A stretch of DNA of 64,000 bases, taken from DIGJ01 sp031553075. GTDB taxonomy: Bacteria > Bacillota > Clostridia > Lachnospirales > Lachnospiraceae. Every line of letters starts with the position of its first letter. Positions within the stretch are counted from its first letter, which is position 1. Positions 18,029 to 26,675 of this stretch are shown here, one piece after another. Below the pieces are notes generated by a model. That model did not search any database, was not told the origin of the DNA, and saw only the letters and a program-made list of their open reading frames with translations. Both the position numbers and the translations under genes were made by a program. The stretch covers positions 1 through 64,000 of the forward strand of contig JAVBLX010000035.1 in NCBI GenBank assembly GCA_031553075.1, read 5' to 3'.

Positions 18029-18050
18029 GCGCGAAAGCGCAGATGGGAGC
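18029..18050 (+). promoter_or_regulatory. GNRA-loop mini hairpin fused to spoVAD Shine-Dalgarno
   Basis: GCGC (18029-18032), loop GAAA and GCGC (18037-18040) form a GNRA tetraloop hairpin. It is followed at once by AGATGGGAGC (18041-18050) and the ATG at 18056. Same cassette as at 5270 and 17500. Confidence 0.55.
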
Positions 18051-18055
18051 CTGCC

Positions 18056-19093
18056 ATGTCAGAGAAAAATATACAAATGGGAGCGCAAAGTGTAATATTT
18101 GAAAATCCTCCGTTCATTATGGAAGGAAGCTCCATTGCCGGAAAAAAAGAGGGAGAAGGTCCGCTGGGTGATTATTTTGATGAAGTAGAAGAGGACCCAA
18201 TGTGTGGTGGACAGACCTGGGAAGAAGGGGAAAGCAGGCTTTTAAAGCGGGCTATTCAGAAGGTGTTAGATAAGGCAGAGCTAAAAGCCCAGGATATCCG
18301 ATACCTTTTATCTGGAGATTTATTAGGACAGCTGATTGCTACTTCATTTGGCGTGTTAAATTTTGAAATTCCCATGTTTGGATTGTTTGGAGCTTGCTCT
18401 ACCATGGGAGAATCCATGTCTTTAGGTGCACTTTTGGTAAATGCTGGTTATGCTGACAAAGTAATTGCCCTGACCTCAAGTCATTTCGGAAGTGCGGAAA
18501 AGCAGTTTCGTTTTCCGCTGGATTTTGGAAACCAAAGACCTTTAAGTGCTACCTGGACAGTAACTGGAAGTGGTGCGGTCCTCATCAGCTCGGATGAAGC
18601 TAAAAAATGTGAAGGAAATAATATAGTGATTGCGGGAATTACGACAGGAAAAATTATTGATTTTGGGGTAAAGGACTCTCTTAATATGGGAGCCTGTATG
18701 GCACCTGCCGCGGCAGAGCTGATCTGTCAACACTTTAAAGATTTTAATCGTCAGCCCTCTTACTATGATGCCATCATTACCGGTGACTTAGGGTATGTTG
18801 GCAAGGAAATATTAATAGAACTTTTAAGAGGAAAAGGCTATGAGATAAAAGACAATCATAGAGATTGTGGTATTGAAATTTTTGACCGTGAGAAGCAGGA
18901 TACGCATTCAGGAGGAAGCGGCTGTGGCTGCAGCGCCATTACCCTTACCGGATATATTCTTCGTAAAATGCGAAAAGGTGAATGGAATAAGGTGCTGTTT
19001 GTCCCGACCGGGGCTTTACTTTCGCCTACCAGCTTTAATGAAGGAAATTCAGTGCCTTCCATTGCTCACGGAGTTGTATTGGAGGTGAAATAG
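18056..19093 (+). CDS. spoVAD: Stage V sporulation protein AD
   Basis: This 345-residue thiolase-fold protein binds dipicolinic acid in the SpoVA complex. Family landmarks include FGLFGACSTMGESM and SSHFGSAEKQFRFP. It is the only soluble member of the operon. The length is normal. Confidence 0.96.
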   Translation: MSEKNIQMGAQSVIFENPPFIMEGSSIAGKKEGEGPLGDYFDEVEEDPMCGGQTWEEGESRLLKRAIQKVLDKAELKAQDIRYLLSGDLLGQLIATSFGVLNFEIPMFGLFGACSTMGESMSLGALLVNAGYADKVIALTSSHFGSAEKQFRFPLDFGNQRPLSATWTVTGSGAVLISSDEAKKCEGNNIVIAGITTGKIIDFGVKDSLNMGACMAPAAAELICQHFKDFNRQPSYYDAIITGDLGYVGKEILIELLRGKGYEIKDNHRDCGIEIFDREKQDTHSGGSGCGCSAITLTGYILRKMRKGEWNKVLFVPTGALLSPTSFNEGNSVPSIAHGVVLEVK

Positions 19094-19095
19094 AT

Positions 19096-19452
19096 ATGGA
19101 CTATGTAATTGCTTTTTTAGTAGGTGGTGCCATTTGTGGGGTAGTACAGCTGCTAATGGACAAAACCAAATTAATGCCTGGTCGAATTATGGTAATTCTG
19201 GTATGCCTGGGAAGTCTCTTAGGTGCTGTTGGAATTTATCAGCCCTTTGCAGATTGGGCCAAGGCGGGAGCAACGGTACCGCTGATTGGATTTGGTAATG
19301 CGTTATTTCAAGGTGTAAAGAAAGCAGTGGATGCTGATGGCTTTATTGGCATTTTTAAGGGAGGCTTTACGGCTTCAGCCGTGGGAATTTCAGCAGCCCT
19401 CATATTCAGCTATATTGCTTCTTGGATATTCAAGCCAAAATTGAAAAAGTAG
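19096..19452 (+). CDS. spoVAE: Stage V sporulation protein AE
   Basis: This 118-residue membrane protein carries the GATVPLIGFGNALFQGVKKA motif of SpoVAE, related to the SpoVAC motif. GGAGGTG lies in the end of spoVAD. It is the last gene of the operon; spoVAF is not present here. Confidence 0.95.
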   Translation: MDYVIAFLVGGAICGVVQLLMDKTKLMPGRIMVILVCLGSLLGAVGIYQPFADWAKAGATVPLIGFGNALFQGVKKAVDADGFIGIFKGGFTASAVGISAALIFSYIASWIFKPKLKK

Positions 19453-19507
19453 CACTTAATGAGCACTAACAATTGAAGCTAGCCGGCAGCTTTTTGAGAT
19501 AAATAAA

Positions 19508-19527
19508 GGAGCGCAGATGCGCTCCTT
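19508..19527. terminator. Hairpin between convergent spoVAE and PBP genes
   Basis: GGAGCGC (19508-19514) pairs with GCGCTCC (19519-19525) around AGAT. Flanking T/A tracts are short in both directions, so it may be a weak two-way terminator. Confidence 0.55.
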
Positions 19528-19553
19528 ATACATAAGCTTTATCGGGCTTATTT

Positions 19554-22259
19554 TTATTGTTGTATTGGTAGTTCTGGATTATTCTCCGGCTCTGTGCTTG
19601 GTGGAGTTGGTAGCAGGGAGTCGTCTGGCGGCAAGAACGGGTCAATATCCGGTGGTAATGTAGGGAGCGTTGAAGGATCTGGCTCCTGTACCGGTGGGGA
19701 TGTATGAATATGGCACACGTCCACAAAAGCATCGGATGAAATGCAAATACTGGAATCTGCTGTATGACCAGTTTCTTCTTTAAGCAAAAAGACCTTTTCT
19801 TCCACAGAGGATTCCGGACAGTACTCGCCGGCCAATTCTCCTGATTCTGTACAAATCTTGTATTTTACGTGACGATCGCACTTCTCGGTGGGAACCGTTG
19901 TAATATCAAAGTATTCTACCTTGGAAGTTGCATCACACAGGCCATCAACGGCAAGCTTACCGGATTTGGTACAGATTCTGGCAGTCGTAATTGACTTTGG
20001 CATTTCAAATTCAGTATATTCTTTCTTTAATTGATTATGAACTTCTTCCATGACCGTTCGCCAAAGAACTTTATGGTAGCTGGTGTCGGACTGTTTTTTA
20101 TTATTGTCATAACCGGACCAGATACCGGCGGTAAAGTAAGGTGTAAATCCAACAAACCAAAGATCAATATCATTAGAGGTTGTTCCGGTTTTACCGGCTA
20201 TTGGCATTTTGTAGTCGCTAAAGCGGGTCTTGGTTCCGGTACCCACCTTTACCACATCCTCCATGGCATTGGTTAATAGCCATGCGGTAGATTCTTTCAT
20301 AACCTGATTGGTGGAGGCTTCCTTATCAATTAAGAGATTACCATCATGATCCACAATCTTGGTATAAAGGACTGGTTCGGTGTAAACCCCTTTATTTGCT
20401 ATGGCAGCATAAGCGGCGGTAAGCTCCAGATTGGTAACCCCCTTTGTCAGGCCACCAAGAGCCATAGGGTATTGGATATCGGAATATACTTTGCCATCCG
20501 CACCTACATAGTTATCATAAACAGTAGAAAAGTTCAGTTTTTTCAGATAATCATAGGCTACCTGAGGAGTTACATCGACAAGAGTCTTAACCGTAACAAC
20601 GTTCATGGAGTTGATGATACCCTGTCTTAAAGTGGTGAGCCCTTTGTATCCGCTTTTGTCCCAGTTCTGTACCTGCTTGGTGGTGCCAGGATAGTAGAAC
20701 TCACTGTCATCCTGAACGGAGGCTAAGGTTAGTCCCTTAGTATCCAGAGCGGGGAGATAAGTGGAAATTACTTTAAAGGTGGAGCCGGGCTGCCTTGGAG
20801 AATCAGTTACCCGGTTAAGGGTTCGACTGGCCGTCTTCTTATCTCTTCCTCCTACCATTGCCAGCACCTTGCCATTGTATTGGTTCATCAGAACAAAGGA
20901 AATCTGCGGCTGAATAACATAATTAATCACTTCACCGCTGATTTCATCTCCTTCCTTTAAAAGGTGGCTGCGATATTCTTCAATATAGGGAGTAGCGTCA
21001 TCTTTTTCATTAAAATATAAATCAAAGTTTTTCTCTTTTTTATCATAGATAAAATAATTTTCCAGGTTTCGCTCGGAATAATGATGTTCTTCCCCGTCTT
21101 CGGACATAATGGAAAGGCGATAGGTGAGCGCAAACTCGGAATTGGACGGATAGAGGGACTCATCACTTAATATTTTGTCACAGATTTTCTGGATTCGTTT
21201 GTTTTGAGTCGTGTAAATCTGCAGACCACCCCGATATAAAAGATTTACAGCCTGTGCCTCACTATAGCCCAGCTCCTTTTGCAGGTCTTCAATGACATCA
21301 TCAATTAGTGCATCATCAAAATAGCTGTTTACCGATGTGGTAACATCGGAATACTGTTCATCATTAATCTGGTGAATCCGGGAATATACATCGTCAGCCA
21401 AAGCAATTTCTTTTTCGGCAGTGGTAATATATCCTTGCTCTTCCATGTAGCTCAGGACAATTCTTCGCTTTTCTTCATTGTTCTCCGGATGAATAATCGG
21501 ATTATAAGCGGAAGGTTTTTGGGTAATGCCGGCAATGACGGTTGCTTCGGAAACGGTCAGTTCGCCTACGTCTTTGTTAAAATATCGCTGGGAAGCGGCC
21601 TGTATGCCTAACGTGTTTTGCCCAAGGTTTATTGTGTTCAGGTAATATTCTAAGATTAGTTCTTTGACCTGTTTTTTGGTAAGGTTTTCAGAAAGCTTTT
21701 TTTCCAGCTTTACGGCTAAAAACTGTTCTTGAAATTTTCGCTCCAATTTGTCGCCAAATGTTTTTTCGGCACCGCCGTCAAAGACCTGATTTTTAAGGAG
21801 CTGTTGGGTCAGAGTACTTCCCCCGCCATCAAAGGAACCAGCGGTTACAATGCCGGAAAAAGCACGGAGGATTCCTTTGATATCAATTCCATTGTGTTCC
21901 CAGAAACGTTTGTCTTCTATGGCAATGAAGGCGTTATAAACATGCGCTGGAATCTGATCCAGGGTCACGTATACACGGTTAGCGGCAGAACCCACAAGTT
22001 GTTGGCTTTCATCGCCGTTGGAATAATACAAAGTGGTAACGAACCCACTTGGTGCAACGTCGATGGAATCTATACTGGGAGCATTGTCAACGATACCTTT
22101 AATGATACCTACGCCGGCAAAGGCTCCAATTACGCATACAGCCAGAATGCAGATGATAAATACCCGGAAGAAGGAAACGCCTGCTTTGGAAAGCAGTTTA
22201 CTCTTTTGGGATTTTAACTGTTTTTGCTTTCTGGTAGTATCTTTTTTACTATAATTCAT
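19554..22259 (-). CDS. Class A penicillin-binding protein (PBP1A type)
   Basis: This 901-residue peptidoglycan glycosyltransferase/transpeptidase has a basic N-terminus and one membrane anchor (about 28-52). The glycosyltransferase domain has EDKRFWEHNG (catalytic Glu near 115) and GGSTLTQQLLKN. The transpeptidase domain has SPRQPGSTFK (active Ser near 491) and GKTGTTSND (KTG near 690). The C-terminal ~40 residues are rich in Pro, Glu and Asp. I chose the ATG at 22259, eight bases from AGGAGGT; the ATG at 22277 lies before that site. Confidence 0.95.
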   Translation of the reverse strand: MNYSKKDTTRKQKQLKSQKSKLLSKAGVSFFRVFIICILAVCVIGAFAGVGIIKGIVDNAPSIDSIDVAPSGFVTTLYYSNGDESQQLVGSAANRVYVTLDQIPAHVYNAFIAIEDKRFWEHNGIDIKGILRAFSGIVTAGSFDGGGSTLTQQLLKNQVFDGGAEKTFGDKLERKFQEQFLAVKLEKKLSENLTKKQVKELILEYYLNTINLGQNTLGIQAASQRYFNKDVGELTVSEATVIAGITQKPSAYNPIIHPENNEEKRRIVLSYMEEQGYITTAEKEIALADDVYSRIHQINDEQYSDVTTSVNSYFDDALIDDVIEDLQKELGYSEAQAVNLLYRGGLQIYTTQNKRIQKICDKILSDESLYPSNSEFALTYRLSIMSEDGEEHHYSERNLENYFIYDKKEKNFDLYFNEKDDATPYIEEYRSHLLKEGDEISGEVINYVIQPQISFVLMNQYNGKVLAMVGGRDKKTASRTLNRVTDSPRQPGSTFKVISTYLPALDTKGLTLASVQDDSEFYYPGTTKQVQNWDKSGYKGLTTLRQGIINSMNVVTVKTLVDVTPQVAYDYLKKLNFSTVYDNYVGADGKVYSDIQYPMALGGLTKGVTNLELTAAYAAIANKGVYTEPVLYTKIVDHDGNLLIDKEASTNQVMKESTAWLLTNAMEDVVKVGTGTKTRFSDYKMPIAGKTGTTSNDIDLWFVGFTPYFTAGIWSGYDNNKKQSDTSYHKVLWRTVMEEVHNQLKKEYTEFEMPKSITTARICTKSGKLAVDGLCDATSKVEYFDITTVPTEKCDRHVKYKICTESGELAGEYCPESSVEEKVFLLKEETGHTADSSICISSDAFVDVCHIHTSPPVQEPDPSTLPTLPPDIDPFLPPDDSLLPTPPSTEPENNPELPIQQ

Positions 22260-22331
22260 AATGCACCTCCTGCACACTACATTATAACAAATGTTCCAAG
22301 TGAAATAAAGATAAAATTCGTAGAAACAACT

Positions 22332-22359
22332 TTGCTATCATATGTAGGTTTGTTATAAT
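22332..22359 (+). promoter_or_regulatory. Probable sigma-A promoter for yigZ
   Basis: TTGCTA (22332-22337) and a perfect TATAAT (22354-22359) are separated by 16 bases, about 37 bases before the ATG at 22396. Confidence 0.6.
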
Positions 22360-22395
22360 AGTTAGTAGTGTGTTTATTGAAAGGATTGACAAAAT

Positions 22396-23061
22396 ATGGA
22401 TGAAAAATACAGAATCGCCTATAAAGGTGGCGAAGGGGAGGTCATAGAGAAAAAATCCCGGTTCATTGCAACCGTTTTTCCCGTAGATACAGAGGATGAC
22501 GCCAATACATTTATTCAGGCTATGAAGAAAAAGTACTGGGATGCTTCTCACAATTGCTTTGCCTACCTGATTGGAGAAAAGCATCAGACTCAACGGTGCA
22601 GTGATGACGGTGAGCCCTCCGGTACAGCCGGACGCCCGATGCTGGAGGTACTTTTGGGGGAGGATATCCATAATGTTTTAGTGGTGGTGACCCGATATTT
22701 TGGCGGAACTCTCCTTGGCACTGGCGGTCTGGTACGTGCTTATTCCAAAGCATGTAAGGAAGGCATTGAAAATAGTGTCATACTGGATAAGTACAAAGGC
22801 AGAAAATATATTATAGGAACCGATTATGGCGGCCTTGGGAAGCTACAGTTCCTAATCGGGCAAAGAGACCTTACCTTGCTGGATACCCTGTATACGGATA
22901 TGGTAGAGCTCCATGTAATGGTGCCCTCAGGGCAATGTGAGACCTTTGAGCTTGAAGTGACAGAAGTAACCGCCGGAAAGGGAACGATAGAAGCAGGCAA
23001 TGAAGTGGAATATGGAATTGTTAAGGAAAGCGTAACCATTTTTTCAGAGAAACCAAACTGA
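22396..23061 (+). CDS. YigZ/IMPACT-family protein
   Basis: This 221-residue UPF0029 protein has the family signatures KKSRFIATVFPV and DDGEPSGTAGRPMLEVL. The C-terminal ~75 residues fit the domain related to EF-G domains IV/V. The bacterial role is not settled. It is a single-gene unit with its own promoter. Confidence 0.9.
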   Translation: MDEKYRIAYKGGEGEVIEKKSRFIATVFPVDTEDDANTFIQAMKKKYWDASHNCFAYLIGEKHQTQRCSDDGEPSGTAGRPMLEVLLGEDIHNVLVVVTRYFGGTLLGTGGLVRAYSKACKEGIENSVILDKYKGRKYIIGTDYGGLGKLQFLIGQRDLTLLDTLYTDMVELHVMVPSGQCETFELEVTEVTAGKGTIEAGNEVEYGIVKESVTIFSEKPN

Positions 23062-23142
23062 ATTATTTAGATAGAAATTGAATTTTATTTATTATATATT
23101 TATTATTAATTGAAGTTGAATGAGAAATAAATGCCTAAATAA

Positions 23143-23319
23143 TTAAATAAACTGATTTGCGTTGGCATCATAAAAGTAATCAATTGACTTTAAGGTATCC
23201 GCTAAAGTAGTTGGATTTAAGTCCAATGCTTTGCAGAGTTCCTCCAAGGTAGGGTAAAAGTCTCTTAATTTTGTGTTGATAAAGCTTAATAGGATTACAG
23301 GATCGTTGGGAATTGACAT
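23143..23319 (-). CDS. DUF4250 small protein
   Basis: This 58-residue gene reads MSIPNDPVILLSFINTKL from ATG 23319, with AAAGGAG on the minus strand just upstream. The N-terminus SIPNDPVxLLSFxNTxLRD is the hallmark I recognise for DUF4250 proteins of Clostridia. The rest looks like a small helical bundle, perhaps a helix-turn-helix. It is convergent with yigZ and divergent from rarA. Confidence 0.85.
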   Translation of the reverse strand: MSIPNDPVILLSFINTKLRDFYPTLEELCKALDLNPTTLADTLKSIDYFYDANANQFI

Positions 23320-23351
23320 AATTAGACTCCTTTCAAGTATCGGTAGTTAGT

Positions 23352-23396
23352 ATTTGCAAAACGATGTTCTGATTTTCGAAATATTGTATCACAATA
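23352..23396. promoter_or_regulatory. Divergent regulatory region: dispersed 16-mer and perfect palindrome
   Basis: ATTTGCAAAACGATGT (23352-23367) is a reverse copy of the motif at 1422. TATTGTATCACAATA (23382-23396) is a perfect 15-base palindrome (6+3+6) between the divergent DUF4250 and rarA genes. It also contains TACAAT on the minus strand that could be a -10 box. An operator role is inferred. Confidence 0.35.
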
Positions 23397-23475
23397 AAAT
23401 CAATTTTACCAGAGTGGAATAAAAATGCGTATTCCATTCCTTAGAAGAGCGTGTCGCAGCGCAGGCAGGTATGAC

Positions 23476-24795
23476 ATGGATTTGTTTGAATATATGAGAG
23501 AAAGTAAAATGGAAAAAGAGTCACCTTTGGCCAGTCGTTTAAGGCCTTCCACCCTGGAAGAGGTGGTGGGACAAGGTCACATTATCGGAAAGGATAAGCT
23601 GTTATATCGGGCAATCAAAGCGGACAAGCTGAGCTCCATTATTTTTTATGGTCCTCCCGGTACTGGGAAAACAACCCTGGCAAAGGTAATTGCCAATACT
23701 ACCAGTGCTAACTTTACCCAGATTAATGCTACTTCATCCGGGAAAAAGGATATGGAAGAGGTAGTACATCAGGCGAAAGAAACCATGGGGATGTATAGTA
23801 AGAGAACCATTCTTTTTATTGATGAGATTCACCGTTTTAACAAAGGGCAGCAGGATTATCTGCTTCCCTTTGTGGAGGACGGCACGATTATTTTAATTGG
23901 TGCTACGACAGAAAACCCTTATTTTGAGGTGAATCGGGCGCTAATTTCCAGATCTATTATTTTTGAACTGAAATCGTTGGAAAAGGATGATATAAAACAG
24001 CTGATTAATCGAGCCCTTACTGATGTGGAAAAAGGTCTTGGTGCTTATCAGGCTGTGATTGGAGGGGAGGCCCTTGAGTTCCTTTCTGATATTTGCAATG
24101 GGGATGCACGCTCGGCTTTAAATGCCGTTGAACTGGGAGTATTAACCACTGGCAGGAGTGAGGATGGCTTGATTCATATTACCACTCAGGTAGCATCGGA
24201 ATGTATCCAGAAGAGGGTTCTGGGATATGACAAGAAGGGCGATAACCATTATGACACCATTTCCGCTTTTATTAAAAGTATGCGGGGCTCCGATCCGGAT
24301 GCTGCGATTTATTACCTGGCCCGAATGCTTTATGCGGGGGAGGACATTACGTTTATTGCCCGTAGAATCATGATTTGTGCCTCTGAGGATGTTTCCAATG
24401 CCGATCCGAATGCGATTGTGGTGGCAACAGCAGCAGCCCAGGCAGTAGAGCGGATTGGGATGCCGGAAGCACAGATTATTCTGGCACAGGCGGCATCTTA
24501 TGTTGCTTGTGCACCTAAGAGCAATTCAGCCTGTAATGCTATTTTTGCGGCAATGAAAGTAGTGGCGGAGGAAAAGACTGGTGGGATACCACCTCATCTG
24601 ATGGATGCTCATTACAGCGGCGCAGATAAGCTGGGGCATGGATTGGACTACAAATATGCCCACAACTATGAAAATCATTATGTAGAGCAGCAATACCTGC
24701 CCGATGAACTGGTTGGCAGAACTTTTTATTACTTATCGGACAATGGACACGAAAAAGAAATAAAAGAGTGGTTTAAAAAAATAAAAGGAAAGTGA
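23476..24795 (+). CDS. rarA: Replication-associated recombination protein RarA (MgsA) AAA ATPase
   Basis: This 439-residue AAA+ ATPase acts at stalled replication forks. Walker A (GPPGTGKTT, from about 59), Walker B (FIDEIHRF, about 113-120) and the C-terminal clamp-loader-like domain are intact. I chose ATG 23476 because MDLFEYMRE is the usual start in Clostridia; the in-frame ATG at 23425 would add 17 atypical residues. The ribosome site for 23476 is weak. Confidence 0.93.
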   Translation: MDLFEYMRESKMEKESPLASRLRPSTLEEVVGQGHIIGKDKLLYRAIKADKLSSIIFYGPPGTGKTTLAKVIANTTSANFTQINATSSGKKDMEEVVHQAKETMGMYSKRTILFIDEIHRFNKGQQDYLLPFVEDGTIILIGATTENPYFEVNRALISRSIIFELKSLEKDDIKQLINRALTDVEKGLGAYQAVIGGEALEFLSDICNGDARSALNAVELGVLTTGRSEDGLIHITTQVASECIQKRVLGYDKKGDNHYDTISAFIKSMRGSDPDAAIYYLARMLYAGEDITFIARRIMICASEDVSNADPNAIVVATAAAQAVERIGMPEAQIILAQAASYVACAPKSNSACNAIFAAMKVVAEEKTGGIPPHLMDAHYSGADKLGHGLDYKYAHNYENHYVEQQYLPDELVGRTFYYLSDNGHEKEIKEWFKKIKGK

Positions 24796-24814
24796 TTTTG
24801 TAATTGTTTTTTAT

Positions 24815-24842
24815 TTGACATACTGATACAATAATGGATAAT
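24815..24842 (+). promoter_or_regulatory. Sigma-A promoter of the pyr operon
   Basis: TTGACA (24815-24820) is followed 16 bases later by GATAAT (24837-24842). It precedes the Nudix-like gene and probably all genes to pyrE. I see no PyrR attenuator in the short leader. Confidence 0.6.
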
Positions 24843-24865
24843 AATGTAATTGCGGAGGTGCAGGC

Positions 24866-25261
24866 TTGAAAAACTGTAAATTATTAGTAAAAGGAATCGT
24901 AAGATGTAATGATAAATATCTCATCGTTGCAAAGTGGTATGACGATTGTATTAATGAACCGGTACGCTGGCAATTTGTGGATGGAGAAGTGGAGCATGGG
25001 GAAGCACCGGATGCTGCAGTCGTTCGACTGATTGCAGAACAGACAGGGATTGCGGCAGAAGTGAACCGGATTATATATACCTGGTCCTTTATGGTAGGCG
25101 ACACCCATAAGGTAGGAATTGCCTATGAATGTCTGGCTGAGCAGGATACCGTTATCTTTTCTGAGGATTTGAATGATTCTAAGTGGATTACCAGGGAAGA
25201 ATTCGAAGGATATATTTATGATGAAAGGGTACTAAAAGACATCGGACGAGTAGAATATTAG
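24866..25261 (+). CDS. Degenerate Nudix-fold protein
   Basis: This 131-residue protein starts with TTG behind GGAGGTG. The Nudix box GEVEHGEAPDAAVVRLIAEQ continues TGI and keeps the first Gly, the Glu at box position 7 and the Arg. The consensus REUxEExGU is changed to RLIAEQTGI, so two metal-binding Glu positions are Leu and Gln. Hydrolase activity is doubtful. It is 9 bases upstream of pyrC and so is co-expressed with pyrimidine synthesis; a nucleotide-sensing or accessory role is inferred. Confidence 0.75.
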   Translation: MKNCKLLVKGIVRCNDKYLIVAKWYDDCINEPVRWQFVDGEVEHGEAPDAAVVRLIAEQTGIAAEVNRIIYTWSFMVGDTHKVGIAYECLAEQDTVIFSEDLNDSKWITREEFEGYIYDERVLKDIGRVEY

Positions 25262-25270
25262 GAGTAGACA

Positions 25271-26548
25271 ATGAAGATTTTAATTAAAAATGGACATATT
25301 TTGGACCCTGAATCGGGACGTGACGGAAGCTATGATTTGCTGATAAAGGATGGCATAATTGCAGCAGTCGAGCCATCAATTGTAGTGGATGCGGATGAGA
25401 TAATTGATGCAGAGGGTCATTTTGTTATGCCGGGATTTATTGACTTGCATGTGCATTTGCGGGAACCTGGTTTTGAGTACAAGGAGACCATTAAGACCGG
25501 ATCTATGGCAGCAGCAAGGGGAGGTTTTACTTCTATTTGTCCCATGCCCAATACCAAACCGGTGATTGATACGCCGGAGATGATTACCTATATTTTGGAA
25601 AAGACCAGAGAAGATTCTGTGGTGAATATTCTTCCGGTTGGAGCGGTTACCATTGGTCAGATGGGAGAAGACATAACGGATATCAAGGCCATGGCCAGGG
25701 CCGGGATGAAGGCCATTAGTGAGGATGGAAAGTCTGTTATGAATGCGGAGCTTTACCGCAAAGCGATGAGAGAAGCAAAAGAGGCCGGTATTGTAGTGCT
25801 TGCCCATTGTGAGGATAAGAATATGGTTGCTGGTGGCGCTATGAATGCTGGCAAGAAGGCAGAGGAGCTTGGAATTCCAGGGATTAGTAATAGTGTGGAG
25901 GATGTTATTGTGGCAAGAGACATTCTTTTGGCTAAGGAGACTGGTGTTAGGCTTCATTTGTGTCATTGCTCGACCAAAGACAGTGTAAGCCTGGTAAAAT
26001 GGGCGAAAGAGCAGGGACAGGAGGTTAGTGGTGAGGTGTGTCCTCATCATTTTGTACTGTCGGATGAGGATATTCTTACGGATGATGGAAATTATAAAAT
26101 GAATCCGCCTCTTCGCAGCAAAGAAGATGTGGAGGCTCTTAAGCAGGGATTGAAGGATGGCACGATGACAGCGATTGCTACGGATCATGCACCCCATAGC
26201 CGTGAAGAGAAAGAAACTTCCATAAAGGAGGCGGCGTTTGGTATTGTCGGTCTGGAAACGGCCTTTGCGCTTACCATGACGGAGCTGGTGACGAAGGGGT
26301 ATCTGACACCAATGGAGATGGTGGACCGGTTGAGTGTTCAGCCGGCGAAGATTATTGGAATCGACAGGGGAAGTCTGGCCGTTGGGAAGGTTGCGGATAT
26401 TACGATTGCGGATGAAACTGCCAGGTATGAGATTGCGGTGGAGGATTTTGTGTCAAAGGGGAGGAATACGCCGTTTGATGGGTATCCGGTTGTTGGGAAG
26501 GTGTTGCTGACCATAGTGAATGGAGAGGTGGTTTTTAGGGGGAAATGA
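25271..26548 (+). CDS. pyrC: Dihydroorotase
   Basis: This 425-residue zinc amidohydrolase closes carbamoyl-aspartate to dihydroorotate in pyrimidine synthesis. Metal ligands are visible in DLHVHLREPG (about 55-64), in the later His motifs (LAHCED; HLCHCST) and in IATDHAPHS. It is a full-length type I/III dihydroorotase. It is the first recognised enzyme gene of the operon; pyrA and pyrB are not in the window. Confidence 0.97.
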   Translation: MKILIKNGHILDPESGRDGSYDLLIKDGIIAAVEPSIVVDADEIIDAEGHFVMPGFIDLHVHLREPGFEYKETIKTGSMAAARGGFTSICPMPNTKPVIDTPEMITYILEKTREDSVVNILPVGAVTIGQMGEDITDIKAMARAGMKAISEDGKSVMNAELYRKAMREAKEAGIVVLAHCEDKNMVAGGAMNAGKKAEELGIPGISNSVEDVIVARDILLAKETGVRLHLCHCSTKDSVSLVKWAKEQGQEVSGEVCPHHFVLSDEDILTDDGNYKMNPPLRSKEDVEALKQGLKDGTMTAIATDHAPHSREEKETSIKEAAFGIVGLETAFALTMTELVTKGYLTPMEMVDRLSVQPAKIIGIDRGSLAVGKVADITIADETARYEIAVEDFVSKGRNTPFDGYPVVGKVLLTIVNGEVVFRGK

Positions 26549-26675
26549 TTTAAAGAACCTAAAAACGAAACTTAAGGGCAAAACTTAAAAATAAGAACCT
26601 AAAAATGAAACGAAAAGTTAAAGCTAGAAGTATCTAAGGTAAAACATAAAATAAATATAGAAGGATGGTAGGAAG
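26549..26675 (+). repeat. Spacer with imperfect tandem repeats after pyrC
   Basis: The 127-base gap contains AGAACCTAAAAAYGAAAC twice (from 26554 and 26595) and further A-rich partial copies. No gene is seen. The ribosome site of pyrF is GGATGGTAGGAAG at its end. Confidence 0.65.
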
